A stretch of DNA of 64,000 nucleotides from Anaerolineales bacterium (GCA_020847435.1 JADLBX010000008.1:1-64000); one strand, 5' to 3'. Shown: positions 18,033 through 26,959, numbered from the stretch's first letter. Notes: a model not told the origin generated them from the sequence alone. Program-made: numbers and translations.

Positions 18033-18890
18033 TCACAGCGCTTTGTATCCATCAGCGCTCTGCGATAATCCCATAACAAGCAGGGCGACGCCCCAACTGA
18101 GCGCTGCGGACATCCAGGGATACAATTCGACTGAGGCGAGGAAGAGTCCAGTGACGCCAATGGAGGCGTGGAACAGGAGGGCAAGAAGTAAACTCCCCTG
18201 GGTGTTTTTGTACACCCATTCAAACAGAACCGAAGTGGCGACCAGCTCAAGATAATGCCAGACAACGAAAGCTTCCTGGGCGGCGTTGCCCTTGGTTAGC
18301 CAAAGCGGCAGATGCCATAAGCCCCACAACAATCCCAGCAGGATACCAGCCCGCCAACTGCCGCGATGAAAGCGCATGCGCGGTAGAGCGTACCCACGCC
18401 AGCCGGGTTCTTCTCCCATTGAACTGCCAAAAAGCAATTGTTGGAAAAAGAAAAAGGGTAAAAAGATAAACGGACTGAGGTTGGCGAGCGCAGGCGGAAG
18501 ATTTGCAAAGACGTCTACAAATGGCGGCTGTGCAAAATCGGGCGCGGGATCGCCAAGCAGGATCGAGACGACGGTCACAGCCAGAGAAAGACTCGAAGTC
18601 CATAGCAACGCGAACAGATACCAGCGGAGTCCGACCCGCCACGTCAACAGGCGCTTGAGCAAGTCGCGGAACCCTATTTTGCCATCATAGATCGCAATTG
18701 TGATCAACGTCGCCAATGACGGACCAATCGCCCCCAGTGACCCGCTCAACGTTGGTCCAATCTTGAATGCGATGAGATCGTGCGAAGCCAGTAAGGCGGG
18801 CATCCACACCGCCCAGGAGATCACAAAAGACAGTGTAAAAAACACGATCAGCGAGCGAGGTTTGGGTGATATTGAAGTCAGGGAGTTCAT
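18033..18890 (-). CDS. CPBP-family intramembrane metalloprotease
   Basis: The start is ATG 18890 (MNSLTSISPK) with AGGA upstream. About eight membrane spans. The three CPBP motifs are present: EEPGWRGYALP near residue 160 (glutamate pair and Arg), WGLWHLPLW near residue 195 (His) and LLFHASIG near residue 241 (His). These enzymes are related to Rce1 and to bacteriocin-immunity Abi proteins. It sits next to another small membrane protein gene on the same strand and close to a two-component operon; the substrate is unknown. Confidence 0.88.
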   Translation of the reverse strand: MNSLTSISPKPRSLIVFFTLSFVISWAVWMPALLASHDLIAFKIGPTLSGSLGAIGPSLATLITIAIYDGKIGFRDLLKRLLTWRVGLRWYLFALLWTSSLSLAVTVVSILLGDPAPDFAQPPFVDVFANLPPALANLSPFIFLPFFFFQQLLFGSSMGEEPGWRGYALPRMRFHRGSWRAGILLGLLWGLWHLPLWLTKGNAAQEAFVVWHYLELVATSVLFEWVYKNTQGSLLLALLFHASIGVTGLFLASVELYPWMSAALSWGVALLVMGLSQSADGYKAL

Positions 18891-18942
18891 TGATTCATTC
18901 CTAATAGTCTGAACATCAAGCATGGCGCGACTCATCGTTTCG

Positions 18943-19623
18943 CTATGCCATTTCCTTGTTCAACAGCGCTCTGCCCAATCCAAATGACCAAGGGATGCCA
19001 AGAACCAAAACAAAGATTCCGAGCGGGGGCAGGAGGCTTAGACCGCCCATTGTCAATCCAAGATAGTTAATCCATCGTGGCAGGCGGTTCGTTTTCAAGG
19101 ATGCCCAACTGACCAGCAAATACCATAAACCGTTGACGAGGATCACAGCCATTCCCAACAGGTTGATTAATCCGTTCAATGACCCTTGCGCAGCTAAGTC
19201 TGCTGTTCCTCGGCGGTCGAGCAACATAGATAGCGGGGAATTCAGCCCGGTTTGCTCCTGAGGAACGTTTACGGCTTGTGTCACGAGAGCCAGACTCAAT
19301 CCGGCGTTGACCAGCAGGCACATTACAGAAAGGAATCCAAAACAAGTTGCGGCTCGCACCAACCGTGGAAAATCGTTTTGCAAACGACTGTGGAAAACTA
19401 AAATTAAGACGACGGCAATCCCAGCGGAGACAACCTTCAACGCATCTTGAACGATTAATGGAGTTGGATTACGGACGGCAAGTTCCATCAGTTTGTTCGG
19501 GTCGGCAAGCGCGGCTGCGCCAATAAACCCGAGCGCAACAATGAGAGTTACTACCGTGACTGCCACATTAATCAATGCGGCTGTTCCGCCAATTTGTTGA
19601 AGGTTAATCTGATGTCTTTGCAT
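18943..19623 (-). CDS. DUF4386-like membrane protein
   Basis: 226 residues with about six membrane spans, a conserved-looking N-terminus (QIGGTAALINVAVTVV), a middle LLVNAGLSLALV and a C-terminal WINYLGLTMGGLSLLPPLG, as seen in DUF4386 proteins. Function is unknown. It lies 52 bases upstream of the CPBP gene and is probably co-transcribed. Confidence 0.7.
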   Translation of the reverse strand: MQRHQINLQQIGGTAALINVAVTVVTLIVALGFIGAAALADPNKLMELAVRNPTPLIVQDALKVVSAGIAVVLILVFHSRLQNDFPRLVRAATCFGFLSVMCLLVNAGLSLALVTQAVNVPQEQTGLNSPLSMLLDRRGTADLAAQGSLNGLINLLGMAVILVNGLWYLLVSWASLKTNRLPRWINYLGLTMGGLSLLPPLGIFVLVLGIPWSFGLGRALLNKEMA

Positions 19624-19865
19624 AGCTAGTTCCTGTTCTTTGACTTACGGTCATGCTCGTTGCTAAAAAGCGTTTGCGCCGAGTTTTCCGACGACTTGTC
19701 TTGAATAAGGAAAAGGCGCCTAGGAAATTCCTGTTTCAATCAAGCGCCGCCATTATCACGTTCTTCTCACGAATACGCATTGGACTAAAAGATTATTTCG
19801 CTTCCTTCTGGATCTGTATTTATCTTCTACATCTTGAGGTGTATTTCCGCCCGTTCGCTTCCGCA

Positions 19866-19898
19866 AATAAAAAACCCTGAACATCGAGAAGTCCAGGG
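19866..19898 (-). terminator. Intrinsic terminator of the two-component operon
   Basis: On the minus strand, CCCTGGAC pairs with GTTCAGGG around a short loop and is followed by TTTTTTATTT. The rest of 19624-19918 shows no gene. Confidence 0.75.
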
Positions 19899-19918
19899 CA
19901 GTGTAATTCGCAGGCGCG

Positions 19919-20719
19919 TCAATCGCCTTTTAAGCGCAATTGAGTTATTTGACCGCGCATCTCCGCCAGTGCAACCTGCGTCAAACGCTGGAGCTCTTCC
20001 AATTGGCGCCGCGCTTGCGAGGGCTTGCGCTCCAACAGGATTCGAGCCGACCGCGCGTTGAGGGCTATGCTGAACAAGACCTGCGAAACTGAGTCGTGTA
20101 GATCGCGAGCGATTCGATTGCGTTCGTTCATAATCGCCAAATCCTCCGCTTCGGCGGCATATTTGTGCAGTTGCTCGTGCAGGGATTCGAGGTCGTTTAG
20201 TATCGCCTGGCTTTCATTGCGGGCAGACTCGGTCTCGCGATTAATGACGATATACGCCGCAACGACGAAACTGCCCGCGATGGGCATCAACGCGCGAGCC
20301 AGTCCTTCCAACGCCCCAAAATGAAAGATGAGCGGTCCAGCCAGTGAGACGGCAAAAAGTCCCGTCCATGCCCAGAGGCTATTGCCAGTAAAGGTCAATG
20401 CCGACTGAAAGGCAAGCAGAACAAAAAGCGCAGTCGCGGCGCCCAGTTCAGGGTCAAGCCAAAGCGCTAGCGCGGCAATCGCCGACTGAACCGCAAAGTA
20501 TGAATGTAAAAGCCCAAAACGGGGAGATCGTAACCGCATCATAACGGTAAATAGAATCAGATAGGCGACTCTCAACCCCAAAGCCCAGAGACGATGCTCA
20601 GGTTGGATTGGAGAAAACAAGGCTTGTGAAAACTCCGCGACAATAACCAGATAAGCGGCTATGACGGATATTCCCCCAAAACGAAAAGGCGCAACGGACC
20701 GAGATGAGCGTGAGGTCAT
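19919..20719 (-). CDS. Truncated NarX-type sensor kinase lacking the ATPase domain
   Basis: 266 residues: about six membrane spans up to residue 160, a coiled-coil linker, then a HisKA_3 dimerisation domain with the phospho-acceptor box NRIARDLHDSVSQVLFSI near residue 200. The protein stops after LRLKGD where the HATPase domain should begin, and no ATPase sequence follows in any frame before the terminator. It overlaps the response regulator gene by 4 bases. It may form mixed dimers with the full kinase encoded upstream, or act as a phosphate acceptor or inhibitor. Confidence 0.85.
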   Translation of the reverse strand: MTSRSSRSVAPFRFGGISVIAAYLVIVAEFSQALFSPIQPEHRLWALGLRVAYLILFTVMMRLRSPRFGLLHSYFAVQSAIAALALWLDPELGAATALFVLLAFQSALTFTGNSLWAWTGLFAVSLAGPLIFHFGALEGLARALMPIAGSFVVAAYIVINRETESARNESQAILNDLESLHEQLHKYAAEAEDLAIMNERNRIARDLHDSVSQVLFSIALNARSARILLERKPSQARRQLEELQRLTQVALAEMRGQITQLRLKGD

Positions 20720-21378
20720 GCCAGTTTGTTTTTTATTGCGTAAATCGCCAACTGTGTGCGGTCGGTTAAATTTAGCTTACGCAGAATATTGCTCACATGC
20801 GTTTTAACCGTCTTGTCGCTGATAAACAACGCTCGCGCGATCGCTTGGTTGCTTTGTCCCTGTCCGATCAGGCGCGCCACATCCCGCTCACGTTCTGTGA
20901 GATCCGCCATCGGGTTGGGCGCTCCGCCAGCGGAATCAGGTTGACGAATAATCTGCCCGATTAATTTCCCGGTGATCTCCTGATTCAAACGGACCTCGCC
21001 GCGCTGCACTGCCCGGATGACCTCGACGAGATCCTCGGGCGTCACGTCTTTCAATAGATAACTGGATGCGCCAGCCTGAATAGCGGGCAGAATTTTGTCC
21101 TCTTCGGTGAAACTGGTTAATGCAATCACTTTGACGTCTGCATTCGCCGTTTTGACCTGGCGAATGGTTTCGATGCCATCCATGAGCGGCATGACCAAAT
21201 CGATCAGCATCACATTTGGCTTCCGCCGACGACACAGTTCCACGGCGGTTATGCCATCGCCCGCCTCGCCAACCACCGTCAGATCATCGTGCAATTCCAG
21301 GAAAGTTCTCAATCCCTGCCGAACCATTTGGTGGTCGTCTACGATGAGCACTTTTATTTTTTCTGCCTGTGATTTCAT
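20716..21378 (-). CDS. NarL/LuxR-family response regulator
   Basis: 220 residues. The receiver domain spans residues 8-125, with phospho-acceptor Asp in LIDLVMPLMDG and the switch Lys in YLLKDVTPEDL. The C-terminal LuxR helix-turn-helix is at residues 150-215 (LTERERDVARLIGQGQSNQAIA, KTHVSNILRKL). It lies between two sensor kinase genes and is coupled to the truncated one. Confidence 0.95.
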   Translation of the reverse strand: MKSQAEKIKVLIVDDHQMVRQGLRTFLELHDDLTVVGEAGDGITAVELCRRRKPNVMLIDLVMPLMDGIETIRQVKTANADVKVIALTSFTEEDKILPAIQAGASSYLLKDVTPEDLVEVIRAVQRGEVRLNQEITGKLIGQIIRQPDSAGGAPNPMADLTERERDVARLIGQGQSNQAIARALFISDKTVKTHVSNILRKLNLTDRTQLAIYAIKNKLA

Positions 21379-21391
21379 AGCGAAGCGCCTC

Positions 21392-22555
21392 TCACTCTTT
21401 TTCGATATGAATTTTGACGCCGGACCCGGGCAAGGCTGTGATTCGCAAATTCCATCCGATTTCAGCCGCGCGTTCTCTCATGCCGGTCAGTCCAACGCCG
21501 TTCCCATTTGCAATGCGCCCCCAATCAAAACCTTGCCCCTGATCTGAGATTTCGACCCACAGAGGCTCAGTCAAGTGCAGGTGAATCGCCGCCTGAGTCG
21601 AACCGGAATGTTTAATTACATTATTCAGGGCTTCTTGAACGATGCGAAAAAGCGCGCGCGCTTCCAGAGGAGTCAGCGGCGCATTGCCTTCTATGTCCAA
21701 TGCAATGGATAAGTCTCCAAGCCGGTGGAGATTGTCAACGTGCTGACGGATGGCTGCCGCCAATCCATTTGAGGTAGGGTGATTCGGGTTTAGTTCATAG
21801 ATCAAAGCCTGCATCTCGGCAATCGAACTCTGCGCCAGTTGATTCAAGCGCTCCAACTGTTCCCGCACGCGCTTAATATCAATGTCGAGGAGCATGAGCG
21901 CCGATTGTGTAGTGAGGGTCATGGTAAAAATCGTCTGTGTGACCGAATCGTGCAACTCCAACGCCAGATGGCGACGTTCGCGCGCCGCCGCCAGTTGTTG
22001 AATCTGGTATGAATATTCCTGCAATTGTCTGTTGGCGTCCTGACGCCGATCCATCAGAGATTGGTTGTACTCATAAGCCTCGCGCGCGCGCCGCATCGCC
22101 AGCGCATACGAAGCCAGCAGGACGCTCCCAAAGATATAGATGAACGCAAAAGCAATCCCGTCTAAAAAACCATAGGCATATACCAATGGGAAAATCATCA
22201 GGACGGCAAATAAGCCGCTCCACGCCGCAGCCGCCTTTGGGTTAATCCATTGCATGATCTGCATACTGAGAATGCCGAAGAGGGCGGCAAAATAATCTTC
22301 ACCTTTTGCCAGATATAACAACGCCATAATCAGTATGGATTGAAAAATTAAATATACAGGTAAATACCAACGACGCCTGGGAATGATTGTCGCCGTTACG
22401 CTAGTCAACAACCAGCATCCCAATAACCCCAGCAGTGAATGGAAGCGCGGATCATCCCGATAGGTGACCAACATGCGCAACGCAATCGCCCCAAACAGAG
22501 AAGCGGCGGTCAGATAAAAAACCCAAATATGCGCCCAACCGGAAAAGCGCTTCAT
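21392..22555 (-). CDS. NarX-type sensor histidine kinase, full length
   Basis: The start is ATG 22555 (MKRFSGWAHIW), 387 residues. It has six or so membrane spans to about residue 155, then a linker, HisKA_3 (LALELHDSVTQTIF) and HATPase_c (RIVQEALNNVIKHS, DQGQGFD, GVGLTGMRERA). TATAAT ends 6 bases before the ATG on the minus strand, so this operon too may start with a leaderless message. It presumably phosphorylates the regulator encoded 13 bases downstream. Confidence 0.92.
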   Translation of the reverse strand: MKRFSGWAHIWVFYLTAASLFGAIALRMLVTYRDDPRFHSLLGLLGCWLLTSVTATIIPRRRWYLPVYLIFQSILIMALLYLAKGEDYFAALFGILSMQIMQWINPKAAAAWSGLFAVLMIFPLVYAYGFLDGIAFAFIYIFGSVLLASYALAMRRAREAYEYNQSLMDRRQDANRQLQEYSYQIQQLAAARERRHLALELHDSVTQTIFTMTLTTQSALMLLDIDIKRVREQLERLNQLAQSSIAEMQALIYELNPNHPTSNGLAAAIRQHVDNLHRLGDLSIALDIEGNAPLTPLEARALFRIVQEALNNVIKHSGSTQAAIHLHLTEPLWVEISDQGQGFDWGRIANGNGVGLTGMRERAAEIGWNLRITALPGSGVKIHIEKE

Positions 22556-22668
22556 ACCGATATTATATGACACAGTAAGGTGTAGGCGGGATATAAATGA
22601 CCATGCCATTCAACGGCTTCGCATCCACACACGCCATATCCGCCAAGCGATGGTTGCCGCCAAGATGG

Positions 22669-22703
22669 ATATTAATTATTTTTATTATAAAAATAATTAA
22701 TAT
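22669..22703. promoter_or_regulatory. AT-rich perfect palindrome, candidate operator
   Basis: Two perfect 15-base arms (ATATTAATTATTTTT and its complement) separated by ATTAT. TATAAT at 22709-22714 lies just downstream, so the palindrome covers the -35 area of the oxidoreductase promoter. It is a likely binding site for a dimeric regulator that I cannot name. Confidence 0.65.
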
Positions 22704-22770
22704 TGTGATATAATTCCCCTATCATCTCAAAAAATCGAAATTGGCAGAACGAAGGGTGAAAGGATTCAAC

Positions 22771-23955
22771 ATGAAAACCTACAAATACCTGATCATCGGC
22801 AGCGGCATGACCGCCGACGCGGCGGTGCGCGGCATCCGCGAAGTGGACACGGACGGTTCGATCGGCATGATCGGCGAGGAAGCCGACCTGCCCTACAGCC
22901 GCCCGCCACTCTCCAAGGGGATGTGGAAGGGACGCCCGCTGGAAAAGATCTGGCGCGGCACCGATAAATTCAATAACGTCGAAATTATCGCGGGGCGCAA
23001 GGCGGTGACGCTCGACACCGCGCAGAAAAAAGTGAGCGACGATCACGACGAGGAATACGCCTACGAAAAACTTTTGCTTGCCACAGGCGGCGCGCCCATC
23101 CGTCTGCCGTTCGGCGACGAGCATGTGATCTACTTCCGCACGCTGAAGGATTATCAACGCCTGCGCGCGCTCACCGAACAGGGACAACGCTTCCTCGTCA
23201 TCGGCGCGGGGTTCATCGGGTCGGAGATCGCGGCGGCGTTGAACATGCAGGGCAAACAAGTGACGATGCTCTTTTTGGAGAACTCGATCGGCGAACGCAT
23301 ATATCCGCCCGAACTCGCGCAATTCCTGAGCGACGCCTACCGCAAAAAGGGCGTGGAACTTGCGCCCGCCGAGGGGGTCGCGAATATCGAAAAAACGGGA
23401 GACAGCCTCAAGGTCCAGACGCGAAGCGGACGCGTATTCGAAGTGGACGGCGTGATCGCGGGGCTGGGCATCCGCCCGAACGTCGAGTTGGCGAAATCCG
23501 CAAGCTTGCAAGTGGAGAACGGCATCGTGGTGGACGATCATCTGCGCGCTTCCGCACCCGATGTGTACGCGGCGGGCGACGTGGCGGCTTTTCCGCACGC
23601 GACGCTCGGCAAGACCATGCGCCTTGAACACGAAGATAACGCCCTGCAAATGGGCAAACAGGCGGGACGCAACATGGCGGGCGCGAACGAAACATACGGG
23701 CATACGCCGATCTTTTATTCCGACCTGTTCGAGTTCGGGTATGAGGCGGTTGGGGAGTTGAACAGCAAGATGGAAACCGTTGCCGATTGGCAGGAGCCTT
23801 TCCAAAAAGGCACGATCTATTATCTGGATGGCGGACGCGTGCGCGGCGTGCTGTTGTGGAACATCTGGAAAAAGGTGAAGGACGCGACGGCTTTGATCGC
23901 GGAGGCGGGTCCGTTTAAGGCGGACGATTTGATCGGCAGGATTCGGGCGGAGTAG
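22771..23955 (+). CDS. FAD/NAD(P)-dependent oxidoreductase, ferredoxin-reductase type
   Basis: The start is ATG 22771 (MKTYKYLIIGSG) after AAAGGA; 394 residues. The FAD-binding GSGMTADAAV is near residue 10, RPPLSKGMW near residue 46, the NAD-binding GAGFIGSEIAAAL near residue 150, the second FAD motif DVYAAGDVAAFP near residue 265 and a C-terminal reductase domain. Family members pass electrons from NAD(P)H to ferredoxins or small redox proteins. It precedes the candidate seleno-DsbA gene by 34 bases, so the two may share a message and a thiol or redox role. Confidence 0.88.
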   Translation: MKTYKYLIIGSGMTADAAVRGIREVDTDGSIGMIGEEADLPYSRPPLSKGMWKGRPLEKIWRGTDKFNNVEIIAGRKAVTLDTAQKKVSDDHDEEYAYEKLLLATGGAPIRLPFGDEHVIYFRTLKDYQRLRALTEQGQRFLVIGAGFIGSEIAAALNMQGKQVTMLFLENSIGERIYPPELAQFLSDAYRKKGVELAPAEGVANIEKTGDSLKVQTRSGRVFEVDGVIAGLGIRPNVELAKSASLQVENGIVVDDHLRASAPDVYAAGDVAAFPHATLGKTMRLEHEDNALQMGKQAGRNMAGANETYGHTPIFYSDLFEFGYEAVGELNSKMETVADWQEPFQKGTIYYLDGGRVRGVLLWNIWKKVKDATALIAEAGPFKADDLIGRIRAE

Positions 23956-23989
23956 TTTTCCGCGCCGACGATTGGATGGAGGCAACGCA

Positions 23990-24667
23990 ATGACGGAAAA
24001 TCAAATTCCCGAAATTTGGGAGTGGGCTGAATATTATTGACCCTGGTGTTATGTTGCGGCCGTGCGCCTGCAAAAAATTGCGCCAGAATATGAAGGACGC
24101 GTCCGTTTGGTGGAGCGGGCTTTTCCGCTGGAAGTGTACGGCGGCGGTCCGCCCGACCGCGCGGAACTCGAATTGGAAATCTGGCTCGCCGCTTTACAGG
24201 AGCCCGAAGCGCGCTTCAAACCCTTTGGCGACGACTGGCCCACAACAACCCTGCCCGCGTTCGAGGCGGCTTGGTGCGCCTTCCAACAGGGCGAAGCGAT
24301 CGGGCGCGACTTTGATCTGCGCATCCGCAAGGCGTTCTTTGCCGAGAGCCGCAACATCGGAAAAAGAGAAGTGATGCTGGAGATCGCCCAGGAAGCGGGT
24401 CTGGATCTGGAACGCTTCACCCGTCAATTCAACAGCGACGAACCCCGCGCTGCCGTACTGGAGGAGGGTCGTATCGGCAAGGAAGTCTATGGCGTGCGCG
24501 GCACACCGACCATCATGCTGAACGACGGCACGAAACTCCGCCACCTTATGGCGTATCCGAAGATCGAGAATGGAAAGATTCTATCCGTCGGAAGACTGCC
24601 GTGTTGCGGCGAAGGTTGTTATCAAGCCACGCGCGATCTGTTCGAGAAGGCGTTGAAACAAACGTAA
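23990..24667 (+). CDS. DsbA/FrnE-family thiol oxidoreductase, candidate selenoprotein (UGA at catalytic Cys)
   Basis: Reading from ATG 23990, which has GGAGG 8 bases upstream, the frame runs MTENQIPEIWEWAEYY, then TGA at 24038-24040, then PWCYVAAVRLQKI and on to a stop at 24667: 225 residues if TGA is decoded. The family active site is CPWC, so the TGA stands exactly where the first catalytic Cys belongs (UPWC). Family features continue after it: the substrate-binding helical insert, the VRGTPTIMLNDG cis-Pro loop near residue 168, and a Cys-rich C-terminus (LPCCGEGC). A hairpin follows the TGA. Alternatives are a nonsense mutation, or translation from GTG 24062, which would drop the active site. 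Confidence 0.75.
24041..24073 (+). promoter_or_regulatory. Candidate bacterial SECIS hairpin after the in-frame TGA
   Basis: TTGCGG (24054-24059) can pair with CCTGCAA (24068-24073, one G-U), leaving an 8-base loop with a GU step. The stem begins 13 bases after the TGA, within the range expected for bacterial SelB-binding hairpins. An outer CTGGTG/CGCCAG pairing is also possible. Confidence 0.5.
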
Positions 24668-24819
24668 CGCAAAGTGAACTTTGCGGAGACAGGACAAAGT
24701 GAACTTTGTCGTACTGCAAAGTTTACTTTGCGAAAAAAAAATGGCAAGATAAATCTTGCCGTATCGAATACGCCGCACTGCAAATTCATTTTGCATAATT
24801 GGACAAGGTAAACCTTGTC
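24668..24819. repeat. Cluster of six short covarying palindromes
   Basis: Six 15-18 bp palindromes in 150 bp, for example CGCAAAGTGAACTTTGCG, GACAAAGTGAACTTTGTC, GGCAAGATAAATCTTGCC and GACAAGGTAAACCTTGTC. The centre (TGAA, TTCA, TAAA or TTTA) is constant while both arms change together. This fills the spacer between the DsbA-like and AhpD-like genes. Confidence 0.85.
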
Positions 24820-24871
24820 GTACTACAATTCACTTCGCAAAAAAACATCTGAAAGGATAACGACGCAAAAA

Positions 24872-25357
24872 ATGCAAAAGCGCTTCAATTATTCCAAAGC
24901 CGCGCCTGAAGGCGTGGAAATCATCGGCAAACTCGAAGGCTATGTCAGAAACTCGGGGCTTGAACGCGACCTGATCGAACTCGTCAAACTGCGCGCTTCG
25001 CAGATCAACGGCTGCGCCTACTGCATAGACATGCACACCAAGGACGCGCGCACCAACGGCGAAAGCGAACAGCGCCTGTATAGCGTCAGCGCCTGGCGCG
25101 AAGCGCCCTTCTACAGCGAACGCGAACGCGCCGCCCTCGCCTGGACGGAAGCCGTTACCCTCATCAGCGCCAACCAGGTCCCCGACGAAATCTACGCCAC
25201 TGCCAGGGAACATTTTTCGGAAAAAGAACTGGTGGACCTGACTCTGGCGATCATCGCCATCAACTCCTGGAATCGGCTGGCGATCAGTTTCCATTCACTG
25301 GCGGGATCGTATCAACCCGACCATCCGAGCGTGAAGCGAGTCGCGCCTGACAAATAG
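24872..25357 (+). CDS. AhpD-like carboxymuconolactone decarboxylase-family protein
   Basis: The start is ATG 24872 (MQKRFNYSKAAPEG), 161 residues. The catalytic segment INGCAYCIDMHTKDAR near residue 46 holds the CxxC and following His typical of AhpD-type peroxidase proteins. The C-terminus carries the LTLAIIAINSWNRLAISF helix of the family. Probable role in peroxide or thiol redox defence next to the DsbA-like and reductase genes. Confidence 0.9.
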   Translation: MQKRFNYSKAAPEGVEIIGKLEGYVRNSGLERDLIELVKLRASQINGCAYCIDMHTKDARTNGESEQRLYSVSAWREAPFYSERERAALAWTEAVTLISANQVPDEIYATAREHFSEKELVDLTLAIIAINSWNRLAISFHSLAGSYQPDHPSVKRVAPDK

Positions 25358-25362
25358 CGAAC

Positions 25363-26292
25363 GTGAACCGCTTCTTTCTGGACCTTGAGCCTGCCCCGCC
25401 GTTTCGGCTTGATCTGACCGTTTGGGCTTTGCGCCGCCGTCCCGACAACCTCGTAGATCGTTGGGATGGAAAGACTCATCGGCGCGTACTCGTCTCTGAA
25501 AAAGGCGAACCGTTCGAAATGGCAGTGATGCAATCGGGCGCGCCCGAGTCGCCGCGTTTGCGGGTTGCGATTCAAAGCAAAAAGCCGACGGAAGAAATGA
25601 AACGGCAAGCCGCTTCGGCGTTGGAGCGGATGCTTGGTCTCAACGTGGAACTTGACGGTTTTTATCGCATGGCTGGGCGCGATAAAAAATTGGAACCCGT
25701 CGCCGAACGCTTTCGCGGATTCAAACCGCCGCGGCTCGAGTCGCTCTTCGAAACGTTGGTCAACGCGATCGCCTGTCAGCAGTTCACGCTGACGATGGGC
25801 ATCCGCCTGCTCAACAGTCTGGCGACGAAGTACGGGCTGGCATTCCAAAGTGACGACGGGATTCACCACGCCTTCCCGCGTCCGCAGGAATTGGCAAATG
25901 CGGACATCGAAGATCTGCGCCAGATGAAGTTCAGTTATCCGAAGGCGCGCTACATTACTGGGCTTGCCCAGTCCATTGTGCAGGGTGACGTGAACCTGGA
26001 TGAACTCGCCGCGCTGGACGATCAAAACGCCGTGAAGCGTTTATGCGACTTGAAAGGCATCGGGCGTTGGACGGCTGAATACCTGCTCCTGCGCGGGCTG
26101 GGACGCACTCGCATCTTCCCCGCAGACGACGTCGGCGCGCGCAATCATCTGCAACGCTGGCTGGAACTGCCAGAGAAACTGAACTATGAGACTGTCCATC
26201 AAGCATTACGTCCGTGGCAGGACTATGGCGGCCTGATCTACTTTCATCTGTTGCTGAAAAGTTTATCGGAAAAATCCATACTCGTCGTTTGA
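25363..26292 (+). CDS. DNA-3-methyladenine glycosylase II, AlkA-like
   Basis: 309 residues from a GTG start 5 bases after the AhpD-like stop. The N-terminal AlkA-type beta domain is at residues 1-110, followed by the HhH-GPD fold: LVNAIACQQFTLTMG near residue 134, the helix-hairpin-helix LKGIGRWTAEYLLLRGLG near residue 229 and the catalytic Asp in FPADDVGARN near residue 252. It removes alkylated bases. Confidence 0.9.
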   Translation: MNRFFLDLEPAPPFRLDLTVWALRRRPDNLVDRWDGKTHRRVLVSEKGEPFEMAVMQSGAPESPRLRVAIQSKKPTEEMKRQAASALERMLGLNVELDGFYRMAGRDKKLEPVAERFRGFKPPRLESLFETLVNAIACQQFTLTMGIRLLNSLATKYGLAFQSDDGIHHAFPRPQELANADIEDLRQMKFSYPKARYITGLAQSIVQGDVNLDELAALDDQNAVKRLCDLKGIGRWTAEYLLLRGLGRTRIFPADDVGARNHLQRWLELPEKLNYETVHQALRPWQDYGGLIYFHLLLKSLSEKSILVV

Positions 26293-26423
26293 AGAGAGTG
26301 GCTAATCTCGTGAGCGCAGCCACAGAGTTCACAGAGATTCTGAGAAAAAAAACTCTGTGCGCTCTGTGGCAAACAATGATTGAGCCTATCGTTCGAGCCG
26401 CTCTCTATTTGAAAGGAGACGCC

Positions 26424-26768
26424 ATGATCAAAACAAAACGCGTATACGAAAAAGCCGAAACCAGCGATGGGACGCGCTTTTTGGTCGAGCGGCTGTGGCC
26501 CCGCGGGATGAAGAAAGAAGCGGTGAAGATGAAAGCCTGGCTGAAGGAGGTCGCTCCCAGCGCCGATTTGCGGAACTGGTTCGCTCACGATCCGCTCAAG
26601 TGGCAGGAATTTGAGAAGCGTTACCGCGCCGAATTGAAAGCCAACCCCGATGCGTGGACGCCCATCCTGCAGGCGGCAAAGCGCGGCAACGTGACCCTGC
26701 TCTACAGCGCGCACGACACGGAACACAACAACGCCATCGCGCTTAAACGTTTCTTGGAAAAACAATGA
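26424..26768 (+). CDS. DUF488-family protein
   Basis: The start is ATG 26424 (MIKTKRVYEKAE) with GAAAGGAGA upstream; 114 residues. Family marks are FLVERLWPRGMKKE, WLKEVAPSADLRNWFAHDP, FEKRYRAEL and VTLLYSAHDTEHNNA. Function is unknown; it often lies near stress and redox genes, as here. Confidence 0.9.
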   Translation: MIKTKRVYEKAETSDGTRFLVERLWPRGMKKEAVKMKAWLKEVAPSADLRNWFAHDPLKWQEFEKRYRAELKANPDAWTPILQAAKRGNVTLLYSAHDTEHNNAIALKRFLEKQ

Positions 26769-26792
26769 GCGCTTTAAAAAATCAGACGCGTA

Positions 26793-26815
26793 AGAGACGT
26801 TCTCTAACGTCTCTG
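26793..26815. repeat. GTTCTCTAAC-core palindrome
   Basis: AGAGACGTTCTCTAACGTCT plus two bases, an inverted repeat around the core GTTCTCTAAC. Further copies with other arms are at about 31212-31252 and 52213-52262. The gap 26769-26959 holds nothing else I can support. Confidence 0.65.
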
Positions 26816-26959
26816 TCTGAAACAGGAAAGGAGGCGATGCCGACTCAACAATCAAAACGTCTGGCGGATTTCCGCGCTTCCGCAAAGACCAGCCCGAACG
26901 CTGAACCGTTCCCATAGCGCGCACAAAATTTACCAACTCAAATCAAAAGGAGATTTACC

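Noticed and set aside
22672-23985. Long minus-strand open frame opposite the oxidoreductase gene
   Set aside because: It is antisense to a clear FAD-binding protein and its sequence has no recognisable domain.
24062-24667. GTG-started short DsbA-like gene
   Set aside because: It would omit the active-site motif; reading through the TGA from ATG 23990 restores a complete family protein with a better ribosome-binding site.
24668-24819. CRISPR array
   Set aside because: Units are palindromes of unequal spacing with changing arms, without constant repeats and spacers, and no cas genes are present.
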